This document shows, one piece after another, positions 26,422 to 38,400 of a stretch of 64,000 nucleotides of DNA (position 1 is its first letter; each line of letters opens with the position of its first letter). The notes below the pieces were generated by a model, which worked only from the letters and a program-made list of their open reading frames with translations, was not told the origin of the DNA and did no database searches. A program made the position numbers and the translations under genes. This DNA is from Halopseudomonas yangmingensis (GTDB taxonomy: Bacteria > Pseudomonadota > Gammaproteobacteria > Pseudomonadales > Pseudomonadaceae): NCBI RefSeq assembly GCF_900114825.1, contig NZ_FOUI01000009.1, positions 1 through 64,000 of the forward strand, read 5' to 3'.

Positions 26422-27778
26422 CGGGTTGATCCTCTTTTTTGATCCGGGCGGCCCAGTTGGCCACCTGCTGGTGGATGTCGGCGGGCAATAAGTCAGTGGC
26501 CAGCTGTCCGTTGCTCAGGCGTCGGCGCCCGGCTACCCAGACATCACTGACCTGGCGCGAGTTGCTGCTGTAGAGCAGGTGCGACAGCGGGTCGTAGACC
26601 GGCTGCAGCAGTGGGTCACCCAGATCGATCAGGGTCAGGTCGGCCTGCTTGCCCGGCTCCAGTGAGCCGGTCTGCTGTTCCAGGCCGAGGGCGCAGGCAC
26701 CGGCCAGGGTTGCCATATGCAGGGCCTTATGCGCCTGCAGGGCGGTGGGCTCGCCGCTGACGGCCTTGGCTAGCAGGGCAGCAGTACGCAGTTCGTCGAG
26801 CAGGTCCAGATCGTTGTTGCTGGCAGCGCCATCGGTGCCCAGTGCTACATTGACACCGGCCTGCAGCAGTCGCTGTACCGGGCAGAAGCCGCTGGCCAGC
26901 TTGAGATTCGATTGTGGGCAGTGCACCACCTGAACATCATGGCGGCTGAGCAGCGCCAGATCACTGTCATCCACCTGGGTCATGTGTACTGCCTGCAGGC
27001 GAGGGCCCAGCAGGCCGAGGCGCTGCAGGCGCTGCAAGGGGCGTTCGCCGTACTGTTGCAGGCTACCGGCTATCTCGTCAGCGCTTTCATGCACATGCAT
27101 GTGGATCGGCAGATCCACCTCGTCGGCCAGCGTGCGGATGCGCAGCAGATTGTCATCGCTGACCGTGTAGGGCGCATGCGGCCCGAAGGCCAGGCTGACC
27201 AGTGACTGGTGGCGCAGCTCGTCGTGCAGCTGCAGGCCCTGCTGCAGACCGCTGGCACAGTCGGGCACGCCGGGGATTGGATGGTCGAGTAACGGGAAGG
27301 CAATCTGTGCCCGTATGCCGCAGTCGATCGCGGTCTGTGCCGCGATGGCCGGATAAAAGTACATGTCGGCAAAGCAGGTGGTGCCGCCACGCAGCATTTC
27401 GGCAATCGCCAGCCGCGTGCCGGTGGCAACAAAGTCGGCATTCACGTGGCGACGCTCGGCCGGCCAGATGTGCTGCTCCAGCCAGGTCATCAGTGGCAGA
27501 TCGTCGGCCAGCCCGCGCAGCAGGGTCATCGCCGCATGCCCATGGGCGTTGACCAGACCGGGGATCAGCAGGTGGTCCGGGCGTTCGCAGCGTTCGCGGA
27601 CCTGCAGGTCCTCACAATGGGCGACTGGCAGCAGGGCGACAATACGACCCTCGTGCACGGCCAGCGCATGCTCTTCGAGCACCACGCCGGCAGGAACCAC
27701 GGGAATGATCCAGCGTGGCACGATCAGCAGATCGAGTGGCTGGGGCAATGGAGTGATGGGCAGTTCGACTTGATTCAT
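26411..27778 (-). CDS. mtaD: 5'-methylthioadenosine deaminase (TRZ/ATZ amidohydrolase)
   Basis: 455 residues of the amidohydrolase superfamily, with metal ligands in [25 protein letters not shown] and [13 protein letters not shown]. It aligns in context with P. aeruginosa PA3170, shown to deaminate methylthioadenosine to methylthioinosine; MTI phosphorylase then gives methylthioribose-1-phosphate, the substrate of MtnA encoded divergently 128 bp away. S-adenosylhomocysteine deaminase activity is the alternative. It is the first gene of a four-gene overlapping operon. Confidence 0.9.
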   Translation of the reverse strand: MNQVELPITPLPQPLDLLIVPRWIIPVVPAGVVLEEHALAVHEGRIVALLPVAHCEDLQVRERCERPDHLLIPGLVNAHGHAAMTLLRGLADDLPLMTWLEQHIWPAERRHVNADFVATGTRLAIAEMLRGGTTCFADMYFYPAIAAQTAIDCGIRAQIAFPLLDHPIPGVPDCASGLQQGLQLHDELRHQSLVSLAFGPHAPYTVSDDNLLRIRTLADEVDLPIHMHVHESADEIAGSLQQYGERPLQRLQRLGLLGPRLQAVHMTQVDDSDLALLSRHDVQVVHCPQSNLKLASGFCPVQRLLQAGVNVALGTDGAASNNDLDLLDELRTAALLAKAVSGEPTALQAHKALHMATLAGACALGLEQQTGSLEPGKQADLTLIDLGDPLLQPVYDPLSHLLYSSNSRQVSDVWVAGRRRLSNGQLATDLLPADIHQQVANWAARIKKEDQPDES

Positions 27779-27820
27779 GGTTGCGCAGTATACCCGCAGG
27801 CGTGCACCAGTACAGATGCT

Positions 27821-27847
27821 GCAGCATGATTGCCGCAGTCATGCTGC
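27821..27847. repeat. Perfect 9-bp dyad between mtaD and mtnA
   Basis: GCAGCATGA, nine-base centre, TCATGCTGC. It lies in the 128-bp divergent intergenic region, 43 bp from the mtaD start and upstream of the mtnA -10 box, a good position for a shared operator of the two methylthioadenosine-salvage genes. Confidence 0.6.
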
Positions 27848-27875
27848 CGAACAAGCCCGGAACGCGGATGCGGCG

Positions 27876-27881
27876 TATACT
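27876..27881 (+). promoter_or_regulatory. Candidate -10 element of mtnA
   Basis: TATACT lies 25 bases before the mtnA ATG. No convincing -35 is seen at 16-18 bp, so activation from the dyad upstream is possible. Confidence 0.4.
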
Positions 27882-27906
27882 CGCGGTTTTTTTGCGGGAG
27901 TCGGAC

Positions 27907-28995
27907 ATGGCTGTGGGCAGGGGAATGCGGGAGGTCACGCTGGATGTGGTGCCCTTGTACTGGGACGAGGCGCAGGCGCGACTGATGCTGCTCGATCAGC
28001 GGCGCTTGCCGCATGCCGAGGAGTGGCTGGCCTGCGCCAATGCGGCTGAGGTGGCGCGCGCCATTCGTGAGATGGTGGTGCGCGGTGCGCCGGCGATCGG
28101 TATTGCCGCCGCCTACGGTGTCGCTTTGGAAGCTCTGGCGTTGCAGCATAGCGATAATTGGCCAGCCGCCCTGCAGCCGGCCATCGATCAGCTGGCTGCC
28201 TCACGACCCACGGCGGTGAATCTGTTCTGGGCGCTGAAGCTGATGGGTGAAGCGCTGCAGCGTCACGCCCGGCAGGCTGACCTGCCACAGCGCTTGTTGC
28301 AGTTGGCGGAGGATATTCATCAGGCCGATATCGAAGCCAGCCTGAGCATGGGGCAACTGGGTGCAGAACTGATTGCCCGTCATGATCGCCATCCGCAGCG
28401 TCTGATGACCCACTGCAATGCCGGTGCCCTGGCCACTGGCGGCTATGGCACGGCGCTCGGGGTGATCCGTGCAGCGCATGCGGCGGGGCTGGTGGAGTGC
28501 GTGCATGTCAATGAGACCCGGCCCTGGTTGCAGGGCTCGCGGCTGACGGCCTGGGAGTTGCTGCGGGAGGATATTCCGCTGCAGCTGAATGTTGATTCGG
28601 CGGCCGCGCACCTGCTCAAGGCCGGGGATATCAGCTGGGTGATCGTGGGGGCCGACCGGATTGCCGCCAACGGCGATGTGGCCAACAAGATCGGTACCTA
28701 CGCACTGGCGGTGCAGGCCATGCACCATGGTGCACGCTTTATGGTGGTGGCACCGACCTCGACCATCGATATGCAGCTTGATTGTGGTGAGGATATTCCC
28801 ATCGAGGAGCGCGATGCGGAGGAATTGCTGGTTCTGAATGGCCAGCCGCTGACAGTGCCGATGCCGGTGTGCAATCCGGTATTCGATGTCACACCGGCTG
28901 ATCTGATCGATGTTCTGGTCACCGAAAAGGGCATTGTCGAGCGGCCTGATGCCGATTCGCTGGCGGCCTTGATGAGTCGTGACCGACTGCACTGA
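27907..28995 (+). CDS. mtnA: S-methyl-5-thioribose-1-phosphate isomerase
   Basis: 362 residues of the eIF2B-alpha-like aldose-ketose isomerase family. The catalytic Cys is in [18 protein letters not shown] and the catalytic Asp in [19 protein letters not shown]. It converts MTR-1-P to methylthioribulose-1-P in methionine salvage. Start ATG at 27907 has GGGAG six bases upstream; a second ATG six codons later is possible. It is followed by gyrA on the same strand after 175 bp, which from memory matches P. aeruginosa PA3169-PA3168. Confidence 0.95.
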   Translation: MAVGRGMREVTLDVVPLYWDEAQARLMLLDQRRLPHAEEWLACANAAEVARAIREMVVRGAPAIGIAAAYGVALEALALQHSDNWPAALQPAIDQLAASRPTAVNLFWALKLMGEALQRHARQADLPQRLLQLAEDIHQADIEASLSMGQLGAELIARHDRHPQRLMTHCNAGALATGGYGTALGVIRAAHAAGLVECVHVNETRPWLQGSRLTAWELLREDIPLQLNVDSAAAHLLKAGDISWVIVGADRIAANGDVANKIGTYALAVQAMHHGARFMVVAPTSTIDMQLDCGEDIPIEERDAEELLVLNGQPLTVPMPVCNPVFDVTPADLIDVLVTEKGIVERPDADSLAALMSRDRLH

Positions 28996-29031
28996 AGGGC
29001 AGTCGACAACTCCCTGTCAGGTTGCGTCTAT

Positions 29032-29039
29032 GGTATGCT
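29032..29039 (+). promoter_or_regulatory. Candidate extended -10 promoter of gyrA
   Basis: GGTATGCT, preceded by T, reads as TGG-TATGCT (extended -10). It lies in the 175-bp gap before gyrA, about 130 bp from the ATG. No good -35 is seen, which is typical of supercoiling-sensitive gyr promoters but not proof. The rest of the gap holds a GC-rich potential stem near 29070-29115. Confidence 0.35.
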
Positions 29040-29170
29040 TCCGCGCTTTGATCGATGCCGTGGCCGGTCGTGGGCAAGCCCCCGGCCAGCACCGCCGCAG
29101 GCGGGTCGGGCCGGGCTGGCGTGGTTTTATCAGGGCAACAGTATGCCGACAATAAAAGGAATGCCGTTTC

Positions 29171-31936
<2,766 letters not shown>

Positions 31937-31944
31937 CAAGCATC

Positions 31945-33027
31945 GTGAGCAAGCGTCTGTTCAATTTCTGCGCCGGCCCGGCCGCGTTGCCGGAAGCCGT
32001 GCTGCAACAGGCCCGTGAGGAATTACTGGACTGGCAGGGCAAGGGTCTGTCAGTGATGGAGATGAGTCACCGCAGTGACGAGTTTGTCAGCATTGCCGAG
32101 CGTGCCGAACAGGACCTGCGTGACCTGCTGAATATTCCGGACAACTACCGGGTGCTGTTCCTGCAGGGCGGTGCCAGCCAGCAGTTTGCGCAGATTCCGC
32201 TGAACCTGCTGCCCGAGGGCGGGCGTGCCGACTATATCGATACCGGTATCTGGTCAGCCAAGGCAATCGAGGAAGCCAGCCGCTTCGGCAATGTGCATGT
32301 GGCAGCCAGCGCCAAGGGCTACGACTACTTCGCCATTCCCGGGCAGAACGACTGGCGCCTGTCGGCGGATGCCGCCTATGTGCACTACACGCCGAACGAG
32401 ACCATTGGCGGTCTGGAGTTTGGCTGGGTGCCCGAGGTGTCAGCGCCACTGGTGGCCGACATGTCCTCGACCATACTGTCACGGCCGGTCGATATTTCGA
32501 AGTTCGGCCTGGTCTATGCCGGCGCGCAGAAGAACATCGGCCCCAGCGGCCTGGTGGTGGTCATCGTGCGCGAGGATCTGCTCGGACGTGCGCGCGCCAG
32601 TTGCCCGACCATGCTCGACTACAGCGTAGCCGCGCAGAACGCCTCTATGTACAACACGCCGCCGACCTTTGCCTGGTACCTGTCCGGACTGATCTTCCAG
32701 TGGCTCAAGGGGCAGGGCGGTCTGGAGGCGATGAAGCGCATCAATGAGGCCAAGCAGCGCAAGCTGTATGGCACCATCGACGCCAGCGACTTCTACAGCA
32801 ATCCGATCAATCCGGCTGACCGTTCGTGGATGAATATTCCCTTCCGGCTGGCCGACGAGCGACTGGACAAGCCGTTCCTCGCCGGTGCCGAACAGCGCGG
32901 CCTGCTCAACCTGAAGGGCCACCGTTCGGTTGGTGGCATGCGTGCATCCATCTACAACGCCGTACCCGAAGCGGCGGTGGATGCGCTGGTGGCCTATATG
33001 GCCGAATTCGAGAAACAGCACGGTTGA
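31945..33027 (+). CDS. serC: Phosphoserine aminotransferase
   Basis: 360 residues, the family length. PLP-dependent class V aminotransferase making phosphoserine, and also acting in pyridoxal phosphate synthesis. The PLP lysine is in VYAGAQKNIGPSG; FCAGPAALPEAV and GKGLSVMEMSHRS are family signatures. The start is GTG (SKRLFNFCAGP) with GGAG 11 bases upstream; a GTG four codons earlier overlaps the gyrA stop and leaves no room for a Shine-Dalgarno. pheA follows after four bases. Confidence 0.96.
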   Translation: MSKRLFNFCAGPAALPEAVLQQAREELLDWQGKGLSVMEMSHRSDEFVSIAERAEQDLRDLLNIPDNYRVLFLQGGASQQFAQIPLNLLPEGGRADYIDTGIWSAKAIEEASRFGNVHVAASAKGYDYFAIPGQNDWRLSADAAYVHYTPNETIGGLEFGWVPEVSAPLVADMSSTILSRPVDISKFGLVYAGAQKNIGPSGLVVVIVREDLLGRARASCPTMLDYSVAAQNASMYNTPPTFAWYLSGLIFQWLKGQGGLEAMKRINEAKQRKLYGTIDASDFYSNPINPADRSWMNIPFRLADERLDKPFLAGAEQRGLLNLKGHRSVGGMRASIYNAVPEAAVDALVAYMAEFEKQHG

Positions 33028-33031
33028 TCCC

Positions 33032-34129
33032 ATGTCCGATGAAGTTCAACTCAAGGCACTGCGTACGCGCATAGACAGTATCGACGAGAAGCTCCTCGAT
33101 CTGATCAGTGAGCGTGCGCGCTGCGCGCAAACGGTTGCCCAGGTAAAGCAGAAGTCGCTGGCCGAGGGCGAATCCCCGGTGTTCTACCGCCCCGAGCGTG
33201 AAGCCTGGGTGCTCAAGCACATCATGGAGCTGAATCGCGGCCCGCTCGATAACGAGGAAGTGGCGCGGTTGTTCCGCGAGATCATGTCGGCCTGTCTGGC
33301 GCTTGAACAGCCGCTGAAGGTTGCCTATCTGGGGCCGGAGGGTACCTTTACCCAGGCGGCAGCACTAAAGCATTTCGGTCACTCGGTGGTCAGCGTGCCG
33401 ATGGCGGCGATCGACGAGATCTTCCGCGAGGTGGCGGCGGGTGCCGTGCAGTTTGGCGTGGTGCCGGTGGAGAACTCTACCGAGGGTGCGATCAATCACA
33501 CGCTGGACAGCTTCCTTGAGCACGACATGGTGATCTGCGGCGAAGTCGAGCTGCGCATTCATCATCACCTGCTGGTCGGTGAGAACACCAAGACCGACAA
33601 GATTTCCCGGGTCTATTCCCATGCCCAGTCGCTGGCCCAGTGCCGCAAGTGGCTGGATGCGCACTACCCGAACGTTGAGCGGGTGGCGGTGGCCAGCAAT
33701 GCCGATGCAGCCAAGCGGGTGAAAAGTGAATGGAACTCGGCGGCGATTGCCGGTGATATGGCTGCCGAGCTCTATGGCCTGACCCGGCTGGCAGAAAAGA
33801 TCGAGGACCGCCCGGACAATTCCACGCGTTTTCTGATCATCGGCAATCAGGCGGTGCCGCCGACCGGTGATGACAAGACCTCGATCATCGTTTCCATGCG
33901 CAACAAGCCCGGTGCCCTGCACCATCTGCTACAGCCATTCCATGGCAATGGCATCGATCTGACCCGTATCGAAACCCGCCCGTCACGCAGCGGCAAGTGG
34001 ACCTACGCGTTCTTTATCGATTTTCTCGGTCACCAGAGCGATCCACTGATCAAGGATGTGCTGGAGAAGATCAACGACGAGTCGGTGGCACTCAAGGTGC
34101 TGGGGTCGTACCCGAAGGCGGTGCTCTGA
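33032..34129 (+). CDS. pheA: Bifunctional chorismate mutase / prephenate dehydratase (P-protein)
   Basis: 365 residues: AroQ chorismate mutase (1-90, LRTRIDSIDEKLLDLISERARCAQ), prephenate dehydratase (about 94-270, YLGPEGTFTQAA, VPVENSTEGAINHTLD, NSTRFLIIG) and a C-terminal ACT domain (about 280-360) with GALHHLL and ESRP-like IETRPSR for phenylalanine feedback. It commits chorismate to phenylalanine. The ATG is four bases after serC with only a weak Shine-Dalgarno, so coupling to serC is likely. Confidence 0.96.
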   Translation: MSDEVQLKALRTRIDSIDEKLLDLISERARCAQTVAQVKQKSLAEGESPVFYRPEREAWVLKHIMELNRGPLDNEEVARLFREIMSACLALEQPLKVAYLGPEGTFTQAAALKHFGHSVVSVPMAAIDEIFREVAAGAVQFGVVPVENSTEGAINHTLDSFLEHDMVICGEVELRIHHHLLVGENTKTDKISRVYSHAQSLAQCRKWLDAHYPNVERVAVASNADAAKRVKSEWNSAAIAGDMAAELYGLTRLAEKIEDRPDNSTRFLIIGNQAVPPTGDDKTSIIVSMRNKPGALHHLLQPFHGNGIDLTRIETRPSRSGKWTYAFFIDFLGHQSDPLIKDVLEKINDESVALKVLGSYPKAVL

Positions 34130-34137
34130 ATCGTCAG

Positions 34138-34216
34138 CCACAAGCGGCAAGCGGCAAGCTGCAAGCAAATGCAGACTGGTCTGGCTTGAAGCTTGCGGCT
34201 TATAGCTTGAGGCTTG
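34138..34216. repeat. Heptamer-rich inverted repeat element between pheA and hisC
   Basis: Left arm (34138-34166) consists of repeated CAAGCGG/CAAGCTG heptamers; right arm (34184-34216) of the complementary GCTTGAAGCTTGCGG-type units; the 17-nt centre is not repetitive. The arms can pair into a long hairpin in mRNA. Similar AAGCTGCAAGC-type repeats are scattered in intergenic DNA of several Pseudomonas species. The right arm contains the GAGG that serves as the hisC Shine-Dalgarno. Confidence 0.8.
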
Positions 34217-34219
34217 TTT

Positions 34220-35332
34220 ATGACCTGTGATTTCCTCAGCCTGGCTTTGCCGGGTGTGCAAAAGCTGTCTCCCTATGTGCCGGGCAAGCCGGTGGACGAA
34301 TTGGCCCGCGAGTTTGGCTTGCGCGTGCAGGATATCGTCAAGCTGGCCAGCAACGAGAACCCGCTGGGGCCGAGCCCGAGGGTGCTGGAGGCCATCCGTG
34401 CCGCACTGCCGGAGCTGACCCGCTACCCGGATGGCAATGGTTTTGCCCTGAAACAGGCTCTTTCCCATGAGTTTGGCCTGGTGCCCGAGCAACTGACGCT
34501 GGGCAACGGCTCCAACGACATCCTGGAACTGGTAACCCGGGCCTTCGTAGCCCCGGAGCACGAGGTGGTGTTCAGCGAACACGCCTTTGCCGTGTATCCG
34601 ATCGTCACCCAGGCCGTGGGTGCCCGTGCAGTGGTGGTGCCGGCACGTGACTGGGGGCACGACCTGTCTGCCATGGCGGCGGCCATCACCCCGGCCACCC
34701 GTCTGGTATTTATCGCCAACCCGAACAACCCGACCGGTACCTGGATTGGTCGCGCCGAGCTGGAGCAGTTCCTTGCTGGCGTGCCGGAGCGGGTCATAGT
34801 GGTGCTCGATGAGGCCTATACCGAATACGTCGAAGACGCCGATTTCCCGCGCGGCTTCGACTACCTGGCGCAATACCCGAATCTGCTGGTGTCGCGCACC
34901 TTTTCCAAGGCCTATGGTCTGGCGGCCCTGCGCGTTGGTTATGCGGCCAGTCATCCGGCGATTGCCGATGCGCTGAACCGGGTGCGCCAGCCGTTCAATG
35001 TCAACAGTCTGGCATTGACTGCGGCCTGTGCGGCGCTGGCCGATGAGGATTACCTGCAGCGCAGCCGCGAGCTCAACAGTGCCGGCATGGCGCAACTGGA
35101 GCAGGGCTTTGCCCGGCTTGGCCTGCAGTGGATCCCGTCGCGCGGCAATTTTATCGCGGTGGACCTGGGGCGCGAGGCGGCGCCTGTGTATCAGGGGCTG
35201 TTGCGTGAGGGAGTGATTGTGCGGCCGGTGGCCAACTATGGCATGCCGCAACATCTGCGCGTGACAATCGGTCTTGAGCAAGAAAATCATCGATTCCTCG
35301 ACGCCTTGCAGCAGGTACTTGCGCGTGTCTGA
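34220..35332 (+). CDS. hisC: Histidinol-phosphate aminotransferase (HisC2 type)
   Basis: 370 residues, PLP fold-type I: SNENPLGPSP, NGSNDILEL, NPNNPTG and the PLP lysine in SRTFSKAYGLAALRVGY. In the pheA-hisC-tyrA-aroA block this paralogue probably transaminates aromatic keto acids (phenylpyruvate, hydroxyphenylpyruvate) as well as imidazole acetol phosphate. The ATG has GAGG seven bases upstream within the repeat element. The 3' end overlaps the tyrA-aroA start by eight bases. Confidence 0.94.
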   Translation: MTCDFLSLALPGVQKLSPYVPGKPVDELAREFGLRVQDIVKLASNENPLGPSPRVLEAIRAALPELTRYPDGNGFALKQALSHEFGLVPEQLTLGNGSNDILELVTRAFVAPEHEVVFSEHAFAVYPIVTQAVGARAVVVPARDWGHDLSAMAAAITPATRLVFIANPNNPTGTWIGRAELEQFLAGVPERVIVVLDEAYTEYVEDADFPRGFDYLAQYPNLLVSRTFSKAYGLAALRVGYAASHPAIADALNRVRQPFNVNSLALTAACAALADEDYLQRSRELNSAGMAQLEQGFARLGLQWIPSRGNFIAVDLGREAAPVYQGLLREGVIVRPVANYGMPQHLRVTIGLEQENHRFLDALQQVLARV

Positions 35333-37568
35333 ATCCCTCGGCAAACCGCTCGACAGTCCACTCTTTGAACGCGTCTGCGTGGTTGGTCTGGGCCTGATTG
35401 GCGGCTCGGTGGCGCGTGGGCTGCGCGAGTTGCAGGCCTGTCATCAGGTAGTGGGTTGTGATGCTGATGCCTTCAGTCGTCAGCGAGCGATTGAGCTGGG
35501 CATAGTGGATCAGGCCTGCGCCGAGCTGGCCGAGGCCGTGCAGGGTGCCGAACTGATAGTGCTGGCGGTGCCGGTACTGGCCATGCAGCGGGTATTGGAG
35601 CAGCTTGCCGCGTTGGATCTTGGTCAGGCGGTATTGACCGATGTCGGCAGCAGCAAGACCGCAGTAATCGAGGCCGCCGAGCACGCCTTCGGGCGGGTGC
35701 CGGTACTCTTTGTGCCGGGCCATCCGATTGCAGGCTCTGAAAAGAGTGGCGTCGAGGCTGCCCGGGCTACCCTGTTTCGCCGGCACAAGGTGATTCTCAC
35801 CCCGCTGCCGGATACCAGTCGGCAGGCGGTCGAGTTGGTGGGCAAGCTGTGGCAAACGCTTGGCGCAGACGTCGAGTCGATGCCGGTCGACGAGCATGAC
35901 GAGGTGCTGGCGGCTACCAGCCACCTGCCGCACCTGCTGGCTTTCTCACTGGTCGATACCCTGGCGGCACGCAGCGAGAATCTGGAGATCTTCCGCTATG
36001 CCGCAGGTGGATTTCGTGACTTTACCCGGATCGCTGCCAGCGATCCGGTGATGTGGCGTGATGTCTTTCTGGCCAACCGCGATGCGGTATTGCGCAGTCT
36101 GGACGACTTCACCAAGGATCTGGCCCGCCTGCGGGCGGCCATCGAGGCGCGCGATGCCAATACCCTGCTCGGTGTATTTACCCGGGCACAGGCTGCGCGT
36201 GAGCATTTCAGCACCATTCTTGCCCGCAGGGCCTATGTGGAACCTATGCACAGTCAATTGATCAATTACCTTGCCAGTCCTGGTGGCCGCCTGAGCGGCC
36301 GTATCCGTGTGCCCGGCGACAAGTCGATTTCCCATCGCTCGATCATGCTCGGCTCGCTCGCCGAAGGCGTGACCGAGGTCGAAGGCTTCCTGGAAGGGGA
36401 GGATAGTCTGGCCACCCTGCAGTCCTTCCGCGATATGGGCGTGGTAATCGAAGGGCCGCATCAGGGGCGGGTAACCATTCATGGGGTCGGTCTGCATGGA
36501 CTACAGGCGCCGCCCGGGCCGCTGTATCTGGGCAACTCCGGTACCTCCATGCGGCTGCTGTCCGGGCTGTTGGCGGGTCAGCGTTTCGATACGGTACTGA
36601 CCGGTGATGCCTCGCTGTCCAAGCGTCCGATGGGACGGGTGGCCAAGCCGCTGCGCGAAATGGGCGCGGTCATCGAAACCGCTGCCGAAGGACGGCCACC
36701 GCTGCACATCAAGGGTGGCGGAAAATTGATGGGCATGGACTATGAAATGCCGATTGCCAGTGCCCAGGTCAAGTCCTGCCTGTTGCTGGCCGGTCTGTAT
36801 GCCCATGGTCGTACCTCGGTGACCGAGCCGGCACCGACCCGCGACCATACCGAGCGCATGCTCAAAGGCTTCGGCTATCCGGTACAGGTCGACGGCGACA
36901 CCGTCACCGTCGAGCCGGGCCACAAGTTGACTGCCTGCCGCATCGATGTGCCGGCGGATATTTCCTCGGCGGCCTTCTTTATGGTGGCGGCGAGTATTGC
37001 CGAGGGCTCGGATCTGACCCTCGAGCATGTCGGTATCAACCCGACGCGCATTGGCGTGATCAATATCCTGCGCGCCATGGGCGGCAATATCGAACTGAGC
37101 AACCAGCAGGAAGTGGGTGGCGAGCCGGTAGCGGATATCCGGATCCGCAGCGCCAGATTGCGCGGCATCGAGATTCCGCTGGACCAGGTGCCGCTGGCAA
37201 TCGACGAGTTCCCGGTGCTGTTCGTGGCTGCCGCCTGTGCGGAAGGGCGAACTGTTCTGCGCGGTGCCGAAGAGCTTCGGGTCAAGGAATCCGATCGTAT
37301 CCAGGTCATGGCCGATGGCTTGCAGGCACTGGGTGTGCGCGCCGAGCCAACGGCCGATGGCATTGTTATTGAGGGTGGCCCGATCGGTGGCGGTCGGGTC
37401 GAAAGCCATGACGACCACCGTATTGCCATGTCCTTCAGTGTCGCTGCCTTGCGGGCTACAGGCGAGATTCATATCGGCAACTGCGCCAACGTGGCCACCT
37501 CGTTCCCCGGTTTCGTCGAGCTGGCAAATGCCACAGGCATGCGCCTGAGCGTGGAGCCTTCGGCATGA
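35325..37568 (+). CDS. tyrA-aroA: Bifunctional prephenate/arogenate dehydrogenase - EPSP synthase (TyrA-AroA fusion)
   Basis: 747 residues in two parts. TyrA (about 1-290): NAD-binding [25 protein letters not shown] and [15 protein letters not shown]. AroA (about 310-747): [61 protein letters not shown] and the late [11 protein letters not shown]. The fusion is normal for Pseudomonas and puts the shikimate-pathway EPSP step and the tyrosine branch on one chain. The GTG start is inside the hisC 3' end; the Shine-Dalgarno is weak, so translation is probably coupled. The AroA active-site pattern looks like the glyphosate-sensitive class I type, an inference from motifs only. Confidence 0.95.
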   Translation: MSESLGKPLDSPLFERVCVVGLGLIGGSVARGLRELQACHQVVGCDADAFSRQRAIELGIVDQACAELAEAVQGAELIVLAVPVLAMQRVLEQLAALDLGQAVLTDVGSSKTAVIEAAEHAFGRVPVLFVPGHPIAGSEKSGVEAARATLFRRHKVILTPLPDTSRQAVELVGKLWQTLGADVESMPVDEHDEVLAATSHLPHLLAFSLVDTLAARSENLEIFRYAAGGFRDFTRIAASDPVMWRDVFLANRDAVLRSLDDFTKDLARLRAAIEARDANTLLGVFTRAQAAREHFSTILARRAYVEPMHSQLINYLASPGGRLSGRIRVPGDKSISHRSIMLGSLAEGVTEVEGFLEGEDSLATLQSFRDMGVVIEGPHQGRVTIHGVGLHGLQAPPGPLYLGNSGTSMRLLSGLLAGQRFDTVLTGDASLSKRPMGRVAKPLREMGAVIETAAEGRPPLHIKGGGKLMGMDYEMPIASAQVKSCLLLAGLYAHGRTSVTEPAPTRDHTERMLKGFGYPVQVDGDTVTVEPGHKLTACRIDVPADISSAAFFMVAASIAEGSDLTLEHVGINPTRIGVINILRAMGGNIELSNQQEVGGEPVADIRIRSARLRGIEIPLDQVPLAIDEFPVLFVAAACAEGRTVLRGAEELRVKESDRIQVMADGLQALGVRAEPTADGIVIEGGPIGGGRVESHDDHRIAMSFSVAALRATGEIHIGNCANVATSFPGFVELANATGMRLSVEPSA

Positions 37569-38245
37569 GTGTGCCGGTCATTGCCCTGGATGGCCCTGGC
37601 GGTTCCGGCAAGGGCACCATTGCCGGCCTGCTGGCGGGTCGTCTGGGCTGGCATCTGCTGGATTCCGGCGCCCTCTATCGGGTGCTGGCGCAGGCCGCAC
37701 AGCGGCATGCCGTGGCGCTGGATGACGAGGCGGCGTTGGCCGTGTTGGCGCGTGAACTGGATGTGCGTTTTGTGGTGCAGCCGGGTGACGAGCAGCAGGT
37801 GCTGCTCGAAGGTGACGATGTTACCCGGATAATCCGCACCGAAACTGCCGGGGCCGGTGCTTCGCAGGTGGCGGCCCTGCCGGCCGTGCGAGAAGCCCTG
37901 TTGCAGCGCCAGCGCGATTTTTGCCAGTCACCCGGCCTGGTGGCTGACGGCCGCGACATGGGAACTGTGGTGTTTACCGGTGCGCCGCTGAAGATCTATC
38001 TGACCGCCAGCGCCGAGGAACGCGCCACTCGCCGTTACCGGCAGTTGCTGGGCAAGGGTGAAGATGCTAATCTGGCGAGTCTTCTCGAAGAGATCATTGC
38101 GCGGGATGCGCGTGACATGAATCGCAGCGTGGCGCCGCTGAAGCCGGCCGACGATGCGATCATCGTCGATTCCACGCAGATGAGCATCGAGCAGGTACTT
38201 GAAACGGTCGAGCAGGCGGCGCGCGAGCGCGGGCTGCTGGGCTGA
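37565..38245 (+). CDS. cmk: Cytidylate kinase
   Basis: 226 residues: P-loop [20 protein letters not shown]-binding LLDSGALYR, and [12 protein letters not shown]. It phosphorylates CMP/dCMP. It overlaps tyrA-aroA by the ATGA tetranucleotide. The aroA-cmk-rpsA order is conserved in proteobacteria. Confidence 0.97.
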   Translation: MSVPVIALDGPGGSGKGTIAGLLAGRLGWHLLDSGALYRVLAQAAQRHAVALDDEAALAVLARELDVRFVVQPGDEQQVLLEGDDVTRIIRTETAGAGASQVAALPAVREALLQRQRDFCQSPGLVADGRDMGTVVFTGAPLKIYLTASAEERATRRYRQLLGKGEDANLASLLEEIIARDARDMNRSVAPLKPADDAIIVDSTQMSIEQVLETVEQAARERGLLG

Positions 38246-38400
38246 TCAGGAGGGGTTTGCGGCGGGCAACCAGCGTTACCGTCGCCGACTGTCAATCATC
38301 AACCCACGCAAGCTGGTGGCGTGGCGGGTACGTAGCTGCAGGGTGCGCGATGCAAGCGACCTGGCGGTAACGGCCTTATTACATATTTACGGGAATCCAA
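38246..38400 (+). promoter_or_regulatory. rpsA leader region
   Basis: 155 bp between cmk and rpsA. A CCACGC / GCGTGG stem (38304-38324, 9-nt loop) is followed by an A/T-rich single-stranded stretch (about 38378-38400) and only a weak GGGAA Shine-Dalgarno. In E. coli the rpsA leader is structured with a poor Shine-Dalgarno and is repressed by S1 itself; the same arrangement is suggested here. No clear sigma-70 promoter was recognised. Confidence 0.4.
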
